Virus record (IMG/VR): IMGVR_UViG_3300049846_001402
Coordinates: 1 to 40,415 of that record
DNA length: 40,415 bases
DNA from: a virus
Strand: one strand, 5' to 3'
Both the position numbers and the translations under genes were made by a program. Shown here piece after piece: positions 7,337 to 15,125 of this stretch. The notes below the pieces were generated by a model, which did not search any database, had not been told where the DNA came from, and saw only the letters and a list, made by a program, of their open reading frames with translations. Every line of letters begins with the position of its first letter. Positions within the stretch are counted from its first letter, which is position 1.

Positions 7337-7378
7337 AATTCTCACTTGTCGCGCCGTCCAAGGCTGGGCGTGACGCAT
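7310..7378. repeat. 11-bp perfect inverted repeat flanking the scaffold/capsid junction
   Basis: ATGCGTCACGC (7310-7320) is the exact reverse complement of GCGTGACGCAT (7368-7378), with 47 bases between. The left arm lies in the scaffold C-terminal codons and the right arm in the leader of the capsid gene, about 25 bases before its ATG. In RNA it would form a long hairpin just upstream of the capsid ribosome site. Confidence 0.6.
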
Positions 7379-7403
7379 AAAAGGAACGCCAAGGAAATCT
7401 TAA

Positions 7404-8495
7404 ATGGCCGACATTACTCTTGCTTCACTTAGCGAAAACTTCTTTCCCGTAACCTCGTCTTACCTCCTGGCGCAGCCGGAGCCTCAGTACCTCTACGGGC
7501 AAATGTACCTGTCCGCACTCCAGACCGAGCTTTCGCCTCCGTCTGAGGACGGGCTACAGATTCCGGGCCGCGTGCTTGACGGCGCTGGCGCTGCGTACTC
7601 TCCCGCGGAGCGAGATCGCCTCGCAATGGCGAGCCCGCTCATGTCGAGCGTGTTCGTTCCGAAAGTGGAATTTCAGGGTCAGCCCGGAAACCTGATTCGG
7701 TTCAATCGTCCGCTCTTCGCTGACACGACTTACACGGAAGCCTCGCGCGAGATTGGTGCTAACACATCTATCAGCACGACCACGATCAATGCTGGTTCCG
7801 AGCAGGTTTCGCTGATTCTCAAGCGCTTCGCTGGCCCATATGACCAGGCTAACAGCCGCGTTGCGCCGTACGGCATCGACGCGCTCGCGGCTCAGGTTGG
7901 CGTGCACAAGCTCGCATCGTTCGTTGGAACTCACCTCAAGCGAGACTTCCACAAGACTCTTGACTCGTTCGTCGTCACGCTTCTGGACACCGCTTCGGTT
8001 GTGGTTCGTCCAAGCGGCATGACCGCTGACAATGACGCTACTGTCGCGAATCAGTACCGACTCGACCTCGAAACGGTTGTGCGCGCTGAGTACACAGCAG
8101 ACGCTGCAAACCTCCCGACGTTCCCCGATGGCTCTCGCCTTCTCGTGATTACGCCTAAGCAGGTTGCCGACCTTCGCCAGGATGCGGACTTCATCGAGCT
8201 TAGCAAGGTTCACCCCGAAATGAACTTGCTCTTCCCGAACTATGTTTCGAGCGTTGGTAAGCTCCACATCTTCAAGAGCAACACGCTGAACCAGGCCAAC
8301 AACTCCAGCTCCGTGCCGATCCACAAGGGTCACCTTATCGCTCCCGGTGCCCTTCTTGGTGGCATGGGCAAGCCTCCGCGCGTTGCTCCCTCGACCGACG
8401 ACAACTTCGGCGAGACCGCGAAGGTCATCTGGATTGCATACCTCGCACTCGGGTTCGCCGATAACCGGTTCGCAATCTCGGTTCGTTCTTCGTAA
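7404..8495 (+). CDS. major capsid protein
   Basis: The 363-residue protein follows the scaffold and precedes the connector genes. It has the strand-rich character of HK97-fold coats: an N-terminal arm, then FQGQPGNLIRFNRPLF and strand pairs in the middle, a helical segment near 150-190 resembling the spine helix, and a C-terminal strand (KVIWIAYLALGFADNRFAI). It looks most like the N4-gp56/P22-like branch of the fold, an impression rather than a tested match. The leader has an AAGGAAA site. A long antisense frame across it is a codon shadow. Context makes the function firm. Confidence 0.88.
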   Translation: MADITLASLSENFFPVTSSYLLAQPEPQYLYGQMYLSALQTELSPPSEDGLQIPGRVLDGAGAAYSPAERDRLAMASPLMSSVFVPKVEFQGQPGNLIRFNRPLFADTTYTEASREIGANTSISTTTINAGSEQVSLILKRFAGPYDQANSRVAPYGIDALAAQVGVHKLASFVGTHLKRDFHKTLDSFVVTLLDTASVVVRPSGMTADNDATVANQYRLDLETVVRAEYTADAANLPTFPDGSRLLVITPKQVADLRQDADFIELSKVHPEMNLLFPNYVSSVGKLHIFKSNTLNQANNSSSVPIHKGHLIAPGALLGGMGKPPRVAPSTDDNFGETAKVIWIAYLALGFADNRFAISVRSS

Positions 8496-8538
8496 CCGTG
8501 AGTCCTCTCTAACAATCATCAAACGAAAGGACTCTTAG

Positions 8539-8958
8539 ATGGCTCGAATTTCACTTAGTAAGGTAATCACGACCGGGGCAACCTCCGGCAATGCTAACGG
8601 CGTAACCGTCGGTAATGCTGTTAGTGGTGCGGCCGTGTTCATGCCGGACCTCGCCCCAATGACGCTTTCGGCAAAGTTCGTCGTTTTGGCTGAAACCAAC
8701 ACACTGACTTTCACGGCGCGTTGGCAGGGTTCGGACGATGGCACGAACTGGGAAAACATCGCTAACGCTCCGCAGAACCCTGCGGGTGTGGCGCTGGCAA
8801 CCGGTACGGCTGGCGCTGACTCGGCTGTAACTGTCAACATTCCCTCGCCTGTCGGTGTTAGCGGTTTCCGCTTTATCCGCGCTCAGGCGGTTGTGGGTGG
8901 TACAACTGGCGCAGCTGCCGACACCTACGCGATCTCGTATCGCTACGTCCGGCTCTAG
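8539..8958 (+). CDS. beta-sandwich head protein (decoration or fibre)
   Basis: The 139-residue product, with a clear SD (GAAAGGA), is nearly all beta: 'LTFTARWQGSDDGTNWENIANA' followed by a jelly-roll-like end 'GFRFIRAQAVVGG...YRYVRL'. This F-R-F-I-R-A...Y-R-Y-V-R-L pattern also appears in the C-terminal part of the 856-residue protein at 33333 (RYVRVRVS, YRYARLRV), so the same carbohydrate-binding-like fold may be reused. Its place directly after the capsid gene suits a capsid decoration or head-fibre protein. Binding activity is not shown by any motif. Confidence 0.65.
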   Translation: MARISLSKVITTGATSGNANGVTVGNAVSGAAVFMPDLAPMTLSAKFVVLAETNTLTFTARWQGSDDGTNWENIANAPQNPAGVALATGTAGADSAVTVNIPSPVGVSGFRFIRAQAVVGGTTGAAADTYAISYRYVRL

Positions 8959-8980
8959 TAGCTAACAATCCCCAAACGGT

Positions 8981-9016
8981 GGCCCCTTGTCTGTAGTGAT
9001 ACAGGCCGGGGGCTTT
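8981..9016 (+). terminator. nested hairpin, probable intrinsic terminator
   Basis: CTGTA (8991-8995)/TACAG (9000-9004) with loop GTGA sits inside GCCCC (8982-8986)/GGGGC (9009-9013), followed by TTT. It is well placed to reduce read-through from the strongly expressed capsid genes into connector genes. The T-tract is short, so it may be partial. Confidence 0.5.
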
Positions 9017-9024
9017 CGGGGTGA

Positions 9025-9627
9025 ATGGCCCTGCTGACCTCTGAGATTGCGCGCATTAAAGCCGAGCTTGGCTATAACGTGCTTTCCAATGGGGCCGCGC
9101 CGTGGGTGCTTAATGTCTCGATTTTTGAACAAGTTATTCAGCCTTACCTTACCGGCGGCACGGCGACGACTAGTAGCACGGGCGTCTCGGCTCAAAGCGA
9201 GCCTACTCAAACGACACTAACGCTTGCCAGCGCGACCGGATTCAGCGCCGGGGATCGCGTTGTGGTGGACGTTGATTCTCGCCAAGAGATCGCAACTGTC
9301 CAGAGTGTGAGCGGCTCTAACATCACGCTACTTCTTTCGCTTCAACATTCGGGAACTTATCCGGTAATCGTTGAGGGTCCAGAGACGATTGTTCGCGAGC
9401 TTCTCCGCTACATTCGCGAGACCAAGGAAAAGCTCTCTCAGCAGTACGGAGCCGGGTCGCTTAAGAAGGTAGACGAAATCGAGTTCTACGACACGAAGGG
9501 CATGAGCGCCTTCGGCGTTTTGGGCGAAAATCTCGCCTATTATCGCGAGCAATTGGCCGCCGTGCTCGGGATTCAGAGCATGTGGAGCGCGCAACAAGCG
9601 GCGGGCCGTTGTGTTAGTGTTTACTAA
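9025..9627 (+). CDS. head-tail connector / adaptor protein
   Basis: The 200-residue protein begins LLTSEIARIKAELGYNVL, a helical start typical of gp6/gp15-type connectors that sit under the portal. An inserted beta-rich domain follows at about residues 50-115 (TLTLASATGFSAGDRVVVDVDS...), then helices (IVRELLRYIRETKEKLSQQY). Such an insertion occurs in this kind of connector. It is the first gene after the capsid group and before the neck genes. The final bases contain a -10-like motif for the next gene, and the stop overlaps the next ATG (TAATG). Confidence 0.72.
   Translation: MALLTSEIARIKAELGYNVLSNGAAPWVLNVSIFEQVIQPYLTGGTATTSSTGVSAQSEPTQTTLTLASATGFSAGDRVVVDVDSRQEIATVQSVSGSNITLLLSLQHSGTYPVIVEGPETIVRELLRYIRETKEKLSQQYGAGSLKKVDEIEFYDTKGMSAFGVLGENLAYYREQLAAVLGIQSMWSAQQAAGRCVSVY
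9611..9620 (+). promoter_or_regulatory. -10-like motif at the connector/neck gene junction
   Basis: GTGTTAGTGT contains TG-T-TAGTGT and ends six bases before ATG 9627. The hexamer and spacing equal those of the promoter at 1061. It lies inside coding sequence and has no -35 box, so it may be chance. Confidence 0.3.
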
Positions 9628-10082
9628 TGGCGACGCTGGCCGATTCGCTCAAGCCACTAGCTAAGGCCATTCGCGGGATTCCTGGCGAAATGGGCCTGAG
9701 AACCCATCGCGTTTGGGTTGTGATTTCGCGATACACAGGAGCGCACGCGGGCGATGGCGACCGCACTGACGAAGTGTTTGAGTTGACAGAAGGCAAGGGA
9801 TTTTCGCCCAAGGTTCGATGGCTTCGTTCGGAGGAAATCGCGGTAGGCGGATTGGCATCTGGAACTATTGAGGTGGGCCCCATCACGGCGGACGTGATTC
9901 CAAGCACCGTAGTTCGCGATGCACTGAACTCTGCGACCGCTAACGACGGCGATGTTTGCTATCTCAAGATCACTGGCCCCAATCATCCGGACGGTGCGTT
10001 TTACCGGGTGACAGATAGGGCGTTTGAACGCGGGATTCATTACAAGATCCAGGCTAAGCCCGTGGAGGATTTGGAGTCGTGA
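9627..10082 (+). CDS. neck / head-completion protein
   Basis: The 151-residue alpha/beta protein sits between the connector and tail-terminator-like genes, where head-closure proteins are found. It starts helical, then has a strand-rich body (THRVWVVISRYTGAH, GTIEVGPITADVIPS, YRVTDRAFERGIHYKIQ). No family is recognised with certainty. Its stop overlaps the following GTG, so translation is coupled. The role as a head stopper or neck valve rests on position. Confidence 0.5.
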   Translation: MATLADSLKPLAKAIRGIPGEMGLRTHRVWVVISRYTGAHAGDGDRTDEVFELTEGKGFSPKVRWLRSEEIAVGGLASGTIEVGPITADVIPSTVVRDALNSATANDGDVCYLKITGPNHPDGAFYRVTDRAFERGIHYKIQAKPVEDLES

Positions 10083-10837
10083 GCTACTCGATTCCTAGTC
10101 TTTACGAGTCCGTCGGCGGGGTGACGTTTCCGGTCAATCCGGATGAATTCACAACGTCCTTCGCACCGCTGGACCCAGCGCGTGACTTGCTTCTTGACTT
10201 GTTCAAGACGGCGATCAACTCGGAGCTGTCAGAGGTTTGGGAGAAAGTGACTAGCACGGTCACACAAGCTGGAAGCAAGTACGCCGGAACGCTGCCGGTT
10301 CAGGACACGATTCCGGGGCGACCGTCGCTCGGAATGATGCAGGTCCGGAAAACCGGTTTTCCGTTCCTCGCTCTTCACCGTGAAGGTGACGCGGAGTTCG
10401 AAGAGTATTTGATGGATGAAATCCGCGTCAAACAGACGTGGAACCTTCACTACATCTTCGGGCCCGGTGATGTCGAAGTGGAGCGAAAGCTTCTCGACTT
10501 CTCGCAAGCGGTGCGAGCACTCATTTTTCTTGTGATTCGTCAGCGCGGTCACAAGGCTTTCGATGGTGGCGCGATTCAATTTTTTCCGGGCAAAGGCACG
10601 CTTTCGAGCGTCAAGCTGACCAAGTGCACTCCGGTGGGAAAAGCGATCTTCAATGAAGATGAGACGGCCGCTTATTGGGCCATGGTCATGACTTTGGAGA
10701 CGACCGAAGTCAGCTCTTACAACGAAGACGCGATCATGGATCTAGAGGGAATTGACCTGAGCGCCGCGCTTGCAGACGGTCAAGAGGTTCTCGCAGATTT
10801 CGCGCAAGCTTCCAGCGATCAAACGGGTGAGGTTTGA
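10079..10837 (+). CDS. tail completion / terminator-region protein
   Basis: The 252-residue protein has a GTG start overlapping the previous stop, with a GGAGG-type site. Mixed alpha/beta content includes a central segment FLALHREGDAEFEEYLMDEIRVKQTWNLHYIFGP, which reads like a tail-terminator or joining protein with strands wrapping around a helix. The acidic C-terminus (DLEGIDLSAALADGQEVLADF) is probably flexible. Its placement between neck and gp10-like genes supports a role at the head-tail joint. No specific family was recognised. Confidence 0.45.
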   Translation: MSYSIPSLYESVGGVTFPVNPDEFTTSFAPLDPARDLLLDLFKTAINSELSEVWEKVTSTVTQAGSKYAGTLPVQDTIPGRPSLGMMQVRKTGFPFLALHREGDAEFEEYLMDEIRVKQTWNLHYIFGPGDVEVERKLLDFSQAVRALIFLVIRQRGHKAFDGGAIQFFPGKGTLSSVKLTKCTPVGKAIFNEDETAAYWAMVMTLETTEVSSYNEDAIMDLEGIDLSAALADGQEVLADFAQASSDQTGEV

Positions 10838-11289
10838 TGCTTAACATCGAAAAGCTCAAGGCATCTCATCGCAAGTTTGAGAAGGCACAGACTGAAATTG
10901 TGAGCGTTGCGGCCGAATACGCCGGGCAAGACGCGCTTGATTATGCGCGCGAAAACACCGGCTACCGTAACCGAACTGGCAAGCTCACTGAATCGAATGG
11001 GTATAAGGTTGTTAGGGTTGGCGGACGGGTAGCGCGCGTCCGTGTGATGAATCGCCAAAAGTATGCGATGGCGATTGATAAGGGTTCTCCGCCTCATCGC
11101 ATCGTGGCCAAGCGCGCGCCATACCTGGTTTTTTATTGGGCTAAGATGAGCCGGTGGATGCGTGTCCGCTCGGTTAATCATCCGGGGAATAAGCCCTATA
11201 AATTCCTGAGAAACGCGACCGATCACGCCTTTGGTGAGTTCGTGGACCGCATGCGTCGCGATATCGCGGAAGCGGCAAAGAAGTTTTAG
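10837..11289 (+). CDS. HK97 gp10 / Mu gpG-like neck or tail-joining protein
   Basis: The product has 150 residues; ATG 10837 overlaps the previous stop. An N-terminal helix is followed by RNRTGKLTESNGYKVVR and strands carrying RVARVRVMNRQKYAMAID. The pattern 'N-R-T-G-x-L' followed by strand repeats and a K-P-Y-x-F-L-x-x-A-x-x-x-A segment (NKPYKFLRNATDHAF) is typical of the HK97-gp10-like family of tail-completion proteins. These join the finished head to the tail tube. It is strongly basic. Position before the DUF2635-like and sheath genes agrees. Confidence 0.7.
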   Translation: MLNIEKLKASHRKFEKAQTEIVSVAAEYAGQDALDYARENTGYRNRTGKLTESNGYKVVRVGGRVARVRVMNRQKYAMAIDKGSPPHRIVAKRAPYLVFYWAKMSRWMRVRSVNHPGNKPYKFLRNATDHAFGEFVDRMRRDIAEAAKKF

Positions 11290-11302
11290 AGGAGAGCATC
11301 GA

Positions 11303-11668
11303 ATGAAGTTTTTTCCAGCACCCGGCGCAATGGTCAGAGTTCCAGGTACGCGCACGATTCCAGGCCAGCAAACGCGCTACATCGGGCGCGAGTACGTCGC
11401 TCCCGTTGGCGGTCGCGTTGATAAGACGGGGATCATGGTTGACGTTGTGAGCGGTCTCCCGATGAATGGATCTTGGACCGCGACTGGCGAGGCTTTCGAG
11501 TGTGAGGACTCCGGGGAGATTGCAGAGCGCTGTGCGAAGTTCGTTCGTGATGGCGACCTGCTTCCGGCGGATGAGGCGACCGCGAAAATCTTTGGTTTGA
11601 AATTCTTCCCGCTCGAACTCAGGGACGGGGAAATGGTCGCGAAATCCGCGAAGAAAGATGCTAGCTAA
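11303..11668 (+). CDS. DUF2635-like tail accessory protein (Mu gp38-like)
   Basis: The 121-residue product starts at ATG 11303 after an AGAGGAGA ribosome site; an in-frame extension upstream overlaps the previous gene and is not used. The beginning M-K-x-x-P-A-P-G-x-x-V-R-x-P and the late 'C-A-K-F-V-R-D-G-D-L' resemble DUF2635 proteins, which lie just before the sheath gene in Mu-like phages. It is about twice the usual length, with extra residues in the middle (PVGGRVDKTGIMVDVVSG). The stop overlaps the sheath start (TAATG). The function of this family is unknown. Confidence 0.65.
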   Translation: MKFFPAPGAMVRVPGTRTIPGQQTRYIGREYVAPVGGRVDKTGIMVDVVSGLPMNGSWTATGEAFECEDSGEIAERCAKFVRDGDLLPADEATAKIFGLKFFPLELRDGEMVAKSAKKDAS

Positions 11669-13248
11669 TGGCTCAGCTTGATAATCCGATTACCGGCATC
11701 GACGCCGGATTTCGCACGCCCGGAAATTGGGTGGAAGCGATCTTTGCTCAGGGTCCCAGTGTTACCGGCGGTGGAAAGCGCGAAGTGGTTTTCGTTATGC
11801 CGAAGACCAGCGCTGGAACTTGGACCGCAAACACGATGTACAAGGTGACGAACGAGCAGACCGCCGCAACCGGCGGTGGCGACGGTTCGCCGATTCATCG
11901 CGCCGTTCGTAAGTTCTTCAGCGTTTGCAAAGATGCAACTGTCTGGTGCTTGCCTTACGCGGCCACATCTGGCGGTTCCCCTGTTGCCGCTACCGCAGTG
12001 CTGACGATTGCCACCACGGCAACCGGTGCCGGAACCGTTTCGCTTTGGGTATGTGGCGAGCTTTGCCAGTTCACATTCGCGACCGGTGACACGGCTACGA
12101 CCATTGGCGCTGGTATCGCAGCGGCCGTCAACGCAAAGAGCTGGCTCCCGTGCACTGCCAGCAACTCGACCGGAACTGTCACTCTCACGGCCAAGATCGC
12201 CGGAACCTCGCAGGGCACCGCGTCGCTAGGTGTTATCCGTCTTCACACGGACATCACGACCGGAGTTGCTACCACTGCAACTCTTGGCGGAGCGTTCCTC
12301 GGTTCCGGTGCGGCTGGTGCGGAAGGCACTACGACTGAAGCGGCCAACCTCGCCACGGCGCTCGCTACGATTGCGGCAACTCGCAAGTACTATGTCGTAA
12401 CATCGACGAACACTTCGACCGCATGGGCTAACCTCAAGACGCACTTGGCCACCAAGGCTCTCCCGCGCCAGGGTCTCCGAAGCGTTGGAATTTGCGGCTA
12501 CACCGGCTCCCTTGCTACGGGTCAATCGCTCGCTATCGGACTCAACTATGAGCGCATGGCGATTGCATGGCAGCCGAACAGCGAGCATGACACCGCCGAA
12601 CTTGCCGCGTCTTTGGCCGCTGTTCGCATCATCGGAAACAAGGGCGTAGGCGGAAGTGTTGACGGAGAAGCTACCGACACAGCGCAGAACTTCAACCTGA
12701 TGAGCTTGAACGGAATCTTGCTTCCGGCATGGGCGCCTTCGGATTATCCGACTGCCCAGGACGTGGAGGATGCAATCACCGACGGGCTTACCGTTATCAC
12801 GTCCAGCGATAGCGGTGCGACTCTTGTTCAGAGCGTCACTACTCGGAGTAAGAACAGCGCCGGAACGAGCGACGATTGGCGCGCGTCTCGCACGTCGAAA
12901 GTCTCTGTCACGGATGACTTCTTGGACGAGTGGGTTGTTCGCGCAAACAACAGCTTTGGCCAGAAGAAACTGCTTCGAGACGAGTTGCTCGCGGACGGAA
13001 CCGTCAACCCGAATCAGAAGCTCATTCGCAACACGGTTCGCCCCAGCATGATGAAAGCAACCCTGCTTAAGCAGGTGGACGACTACTACGACGCCGGGAA
13101 GCTGGATTCAAAGGCGACGATTAAGGACTCGATTCGAGTTATCGCAAGTGACGCTGCTCCTGGTCGCGTTGAAATCGGTATCGATCTCCGCGTCATCGAT
13201 TGGCTTGACCAAACGACGATGCGTCTCGCGGAAGTTTCGCCGGGCTAA
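11668..13248 (+). CDS. contractile tail sheath protein (Mu gpL-like)
   Basis: This 526-residue protein defines the phage as a myovirus. The N-terminus binds near the tube. A large variable surface domain rich in Ala/Thr/Gly repeats lies at about residues 100-225 (TAVLTIATTATGAGTVSLWV). The conserved C-terminal third holds NLMSLNGILLPAWAPSDYPT and the end VEIGIDLRVIDWLDQTTMRL, typical of the beta-strand handshake that links sheath subunits. Sheath subunits surround the tube and contract on infection. The tube gene follows, as expected. The insertion domain probably faces outward. Confidence 0.88.
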   Translation: MAQLDNPITGIDAGFRTPGNWVEAIFAQGPSVTGGGKREVVFVMPKTSAGTWTANTMYKVTNEQTAATGGGDGSPIHRAVRKFFSVCKDATVWCLPYAATSGGSPVAATAVLTIATTATGAGTVSLWVCGELCQFTFATGDTATTIGAGIAAAVNAKSWLPCTASNSTGTVTLTAKIAGTSQGTASLGVIRLHTDITTGVATTATLGGAFLGSGAAGAEGTTTEAANLATALATIAATRKYYVVTSTNTSTAWANLKTHLATKALPRQGLRSVGICGYTGSLATGQSLAIGLNYERMAIAWQPNSEHDTAELAASLAAVRIIGNKGVGGSVDGEATDTAQNFNLMSLNGILLPAWAPSDYPTAQDVEDAITDGLTVITSSDSGATLVQSVTTRSKNSAGTSDDWRASRTSKVSVTDDFLDEWVVRANNSFGQKKLLRDELLADGTVNPNQKLIRNTVRPSMMKATLLKQVDDYYDAGKLDSKATIKDSIRVIASDAAPGRVEIGIDLRVIDWLDQTTMRLAEVSPG

Positions 13249-13269
13249 CCTGAAAGGACTTAGACTAAG

Positions 13270-13641
13270 ATGGCTCTTAATGATTATGCTCGGTTGGCGT
13301 GCCTGTATAACGGCAACCCTCTCACTCAGCTCACGTCGCTTCATCACACCACGAATAGCGGGCAGCAACGCGTTGATCTCATGAACGAAGGCTTGGGCGG
13401 GTTCACCCCTGGACCTGGCGACGTCACGATTGAGGTCGGTTTCGCTGTTCCGATTGGTGGCACCGAAGATGAGTTTCAGGAAGACTGCGCCAACGGCGCT
13501 TTCGTGACTCTTCAGGTTCCGATTGGCCGAAAGGACTATATTGGACTCGGCAAGATCATGAATGTCAGTATTAGCGGTTCTACGGGCGCCAATGTCGAAG
13601 GGACGTTCTCTTGGACAGGTGAACTCAAGGCGTTGCAATAA
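13270..13641 (+). CDS. tail tube protein (Mu gpM-like)
   Basis: The 123-residue product, with an SD (GAAAGGA), is strand-rich (TIEVGFAVPIGG, GAFVTLQVPIG, GTFSWTGELKAL). Its length and place directly after the sheath gene are those of Mu-type tube proteins, which polymerise as hexameric rings around the tape measure. It has 'LYNGNPLTQLTSL' near the start and 'NVEGTFSWTGEL' at the end, the usual position of the strands closing the beta barrel. A strong terminator follows, so sheath and tube can be made in excess over later tail genes. Confidence 0.8.
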   Translation: MALNDYARLACLYNGNPLTQLTSLHHTTNSGQQRVDLMNEGLGGFTPGPGDVTIEVGFAVPIGGTEDEFQEDCANGAFVTLQVPIGRKDYIGLGKIMNVSISGSTGANVEGTFSWTGELKALQ

Positions 13642-13667
13642 TCTAGCTTAAAATAGCTTAGCTTCGG

Positions 13668-13703
13668 AACCGTCGCGGGGAAACTTGCGGCGGTTTTTCT
13701 TTT
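13668..13703 (+). terminator. strong rho-independent terminator after sheath/tube
   Basis: AACCGTCGC (13668-13676) pairs with GCGGCGGTT (13687-13695), one G-U wobble, ten-base loop, then TTTCTTTT after the stem's terminal TT. It directly follows the most abundant tail genes and precedes the chaperone-like gene. Confidence 0.85.
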
Positions 13704-13715
13704 GAGAGGGAGCGA

Positions 13716-14468
13716 ATGAAGCCACCGAACATCGACTCAAGCGCGCTATTTTTGAAGCTCATCGAGACTCCGTTTCCGAGCGAAGTTCACGACTTTCCGC
13801 GCAAGGGTCCAGACGGAAAACCGGTAGCTCAGATTAGGTTGCGAGTGCTCCCCGAAGAAGAGCAAAAGAAAGCTCGCCTGGATGCGATCCGCAAGGCGAA
13901 AGAATTGGACCTATCGCAGGACCAAGCGACGTCGGGAATGGCACAGGCGATTATTGACGATCTCGCAGCGAAAGAAGTTCTCGCTCGCGCTTGTTTAATG
14001 GCCGAGTCAAGTCTTGACGATCAAAACGGCAATCCGGTTTACGGGCGAGTGTTCGTGGACGGTGACCAGGTGGGCAAGCTCACTAGCGACGAAATCGCGG
14101 TACTTTGGTCGCTCTGGCAATTAACCCAGCGCAAGTTTGGACCACTTGAGAGCAATGTTGACGTGGACGCTTGGGTAAAGAAACTGGAAGAGGGGGCCAG
14201 CATGGTCCCTTTAGTTCTGCTCTCCTCGCCGGATGTGGTGGAGTTAGCATTCAAGTTATCGGAAAAGATCTCTTTGCTTTGCAGGACCCTCGCTACCCAC
14301 TCCGAGACATTGCCGGAGCTTTGCAAATCAGACCTAACCAAGTGCTATTCGGGCATGTTCTCTGCTGGATGGCGAGCGTCCGAGCGAGAAAAACCTGGTT
14401 CGGAAAACTCACCTGAAATCACAATTGACGATGCAATCGCACTAGCGAAGAAGTTGGAAGAGAAATGA
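13716..14468 (+). CDS. probable tail assembly chaperone
   Basis: The 250-residue, largely helical protein lies between the tube and tape-measure genes, the place of tail assembly chaperones that hold the tape measure before tube polymerisation. The first 60 residues include a strand motif AQIRLRVLPEEEQKKARLDA common in such chaperones; later helices are Leu/Glu-rich. It has a GAGGGAG ribosome site. In many phages a programmed -1 frameshift extends this protein; no classical slippery heptamer was seen near its 3' end. The stop overlaps the next ATG (ATGA). The call is mainly positional. Confidence 0.6.
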   Translation: MKPPNIDSSALFLKLIETPFPSEVHDFPRKGPDGKPVAQIRLRVLPEEEQKKARLDAIRKAKELDLSQDQATSGMAQAIIDDLAAKEVLARACLMAESSLDDQNGNPVYGRVFVDGDQVGKLTSDEIAVLWSLWQLTQRKFGPLESNVDVDAWVKKLEEGASMVPLVLLSSPDVVELAFKLSEKISLLCRTLATHSETLPELCKSDLTKCYSGMFSAGWRASEREKPGSENSPEITIDDAIALAKKLEEK

Positions 14469-14773
14469 AAGCAATCAAAAAGAATGATGATGGTTCATGG
14501 TCACTGCGTGGAGCGCGGTTAAGGTCAATCAGCGCTGAAACGGCGAGCTTTGGGCGCACTAACCTATCCGTGGAGATAGAGACCTACTTTAGGCCCGGTG
14601 ATACCGAGGACTCTCTTAGCGTGCTTCCGTTTAAGATTGACGACGATGAGTTTGTCGAGGTCACATTGCGAGCGAGGAAGATCGGGGAAGTTGATGACGG
14701 AAAAGGGGAAGATCTGGGCCACGCTTCTCCGCCTAGGCTGTCAAGTCTAGTTTTTAAGTGGGTTGACGAATGA
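14465..14773 (+). CDS. hypothetical protein before the tape measure
   Basis: The 102-residue product starts on ATGA with the previous gene. It is mostly beta with acidic turns (FRPGDTEDSLSVLPFKIDDDEF). In position it could be the second tail-chaperone component, but the sequence also looks like a small standalone beta protein. It has neither a signal peptide nor metal ligands. The family is not recognised. Confidence 0.5.
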   Translation: MKAIKKNDDGSWSLRGARLRSISAETASFGRTNLSVEIETYFRPGDTEDSLSVLPFKIDDDEFVEVTLRARKIGEVDDGKGEDLGHASPPRLSSLVFKWVDE

Positions 14774-15111
14774 GCTTTCTTAGCGAACGCGCGAACGAGG
14801 ACGACGTTGGCCCGGGTTGGCGAGAGATTGTTCTAGAACTCGCCGCGAAGATCGATGCGAAGTGGGATCATGTTCACGCGCTTCAAATCAAGGAGAAGTT
14901 TGGCGGACTCCGAGTCTACTGGTGCATTGACGGCGAGCTGTACGATGTGGACGAGTGCTCAATTGCCGTATCGGCACTAGTCAAAGAAGCCGAGAAAAAG
15001 GCCTGGAAAACATGCGAGGCATGCGGAAAGCCGGGAGAATTGCGGCGCGGTGGGTGGATGAAAACACTATGTGATGAGCATGCGGCCCTAAGGAATGATC
15101 GCCTAGTGTAA
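14770..15111 (+). CDS. phage zinc-finger protein of unknown function
   Basis: The 113-residue protein matches a type often seen in phage genomes: an N-terminal helical part (GPGWREIVLELAAKI), the stretch QIKEKFGGLRVYW, then a C-terminal zinc site CEACGKPGELRRGGWMKTLC with a following DEH. The ligands are probably C97, C100, the cysteine at about residue 115 and the histidine after it. Function is unknown; nucleic-acid binding is plausible. It sits oddly among tail-assembly genes. The start overlaps the previous stop (ATGA). Its last codons contain a -10-like sequence for the tape-measure gene. Confidence 0.65.
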   Translation: MSFLSERANEDDVGPGWREIVLELAAKIDAKWDHVHALQIKEKFGGLRVYWCIDGELYDVDECSIAVSALVKEAEKKAWKTCEACGKPGELRRGGWMKTLCDEHAALRNDRLV

Positions 15112-15122
15112 ACTAGCGCTAG
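15106..15122 (+). promoter_or_regulatory. -10-like element and palindrome before the tape measure
   Basis: GTGTAAACT (15106-15114; TAAACT as -10) overlaps the palindrome CTAGCGCTAG (15113-15122). ATG 15126 follows with no SD. There is no -35 box at normal spacing. It could be a weak promoter with an operator, or chance. Confidence 0.3.
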
Positions 15123-15125
15123 CCC

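Noticed and set aside
7554-8522. Long reverse-strand open frame (322 codons) across the capsid gene
   Set aside because: It lies entirely opposite a well-supported capsid gene, has an Arg/Glu/Val-rich non-protein-like composition and no ribosome site. It is a shadow of capsid codon use.
13108-13638. Reverse-strand open frame of 176 codons across sheath/tube genes
   Set aside because: Opposite two certain genes and their junction; composition is that of a complementary frame.
14440-14480. Programmed -1 frameshift between the chaperone-like gene and the next gene
   Set aside because: No X-XXY-YYZ heptamer with a following hairpin is visible in the overlap; an ordinary ATGA start explains the junction.
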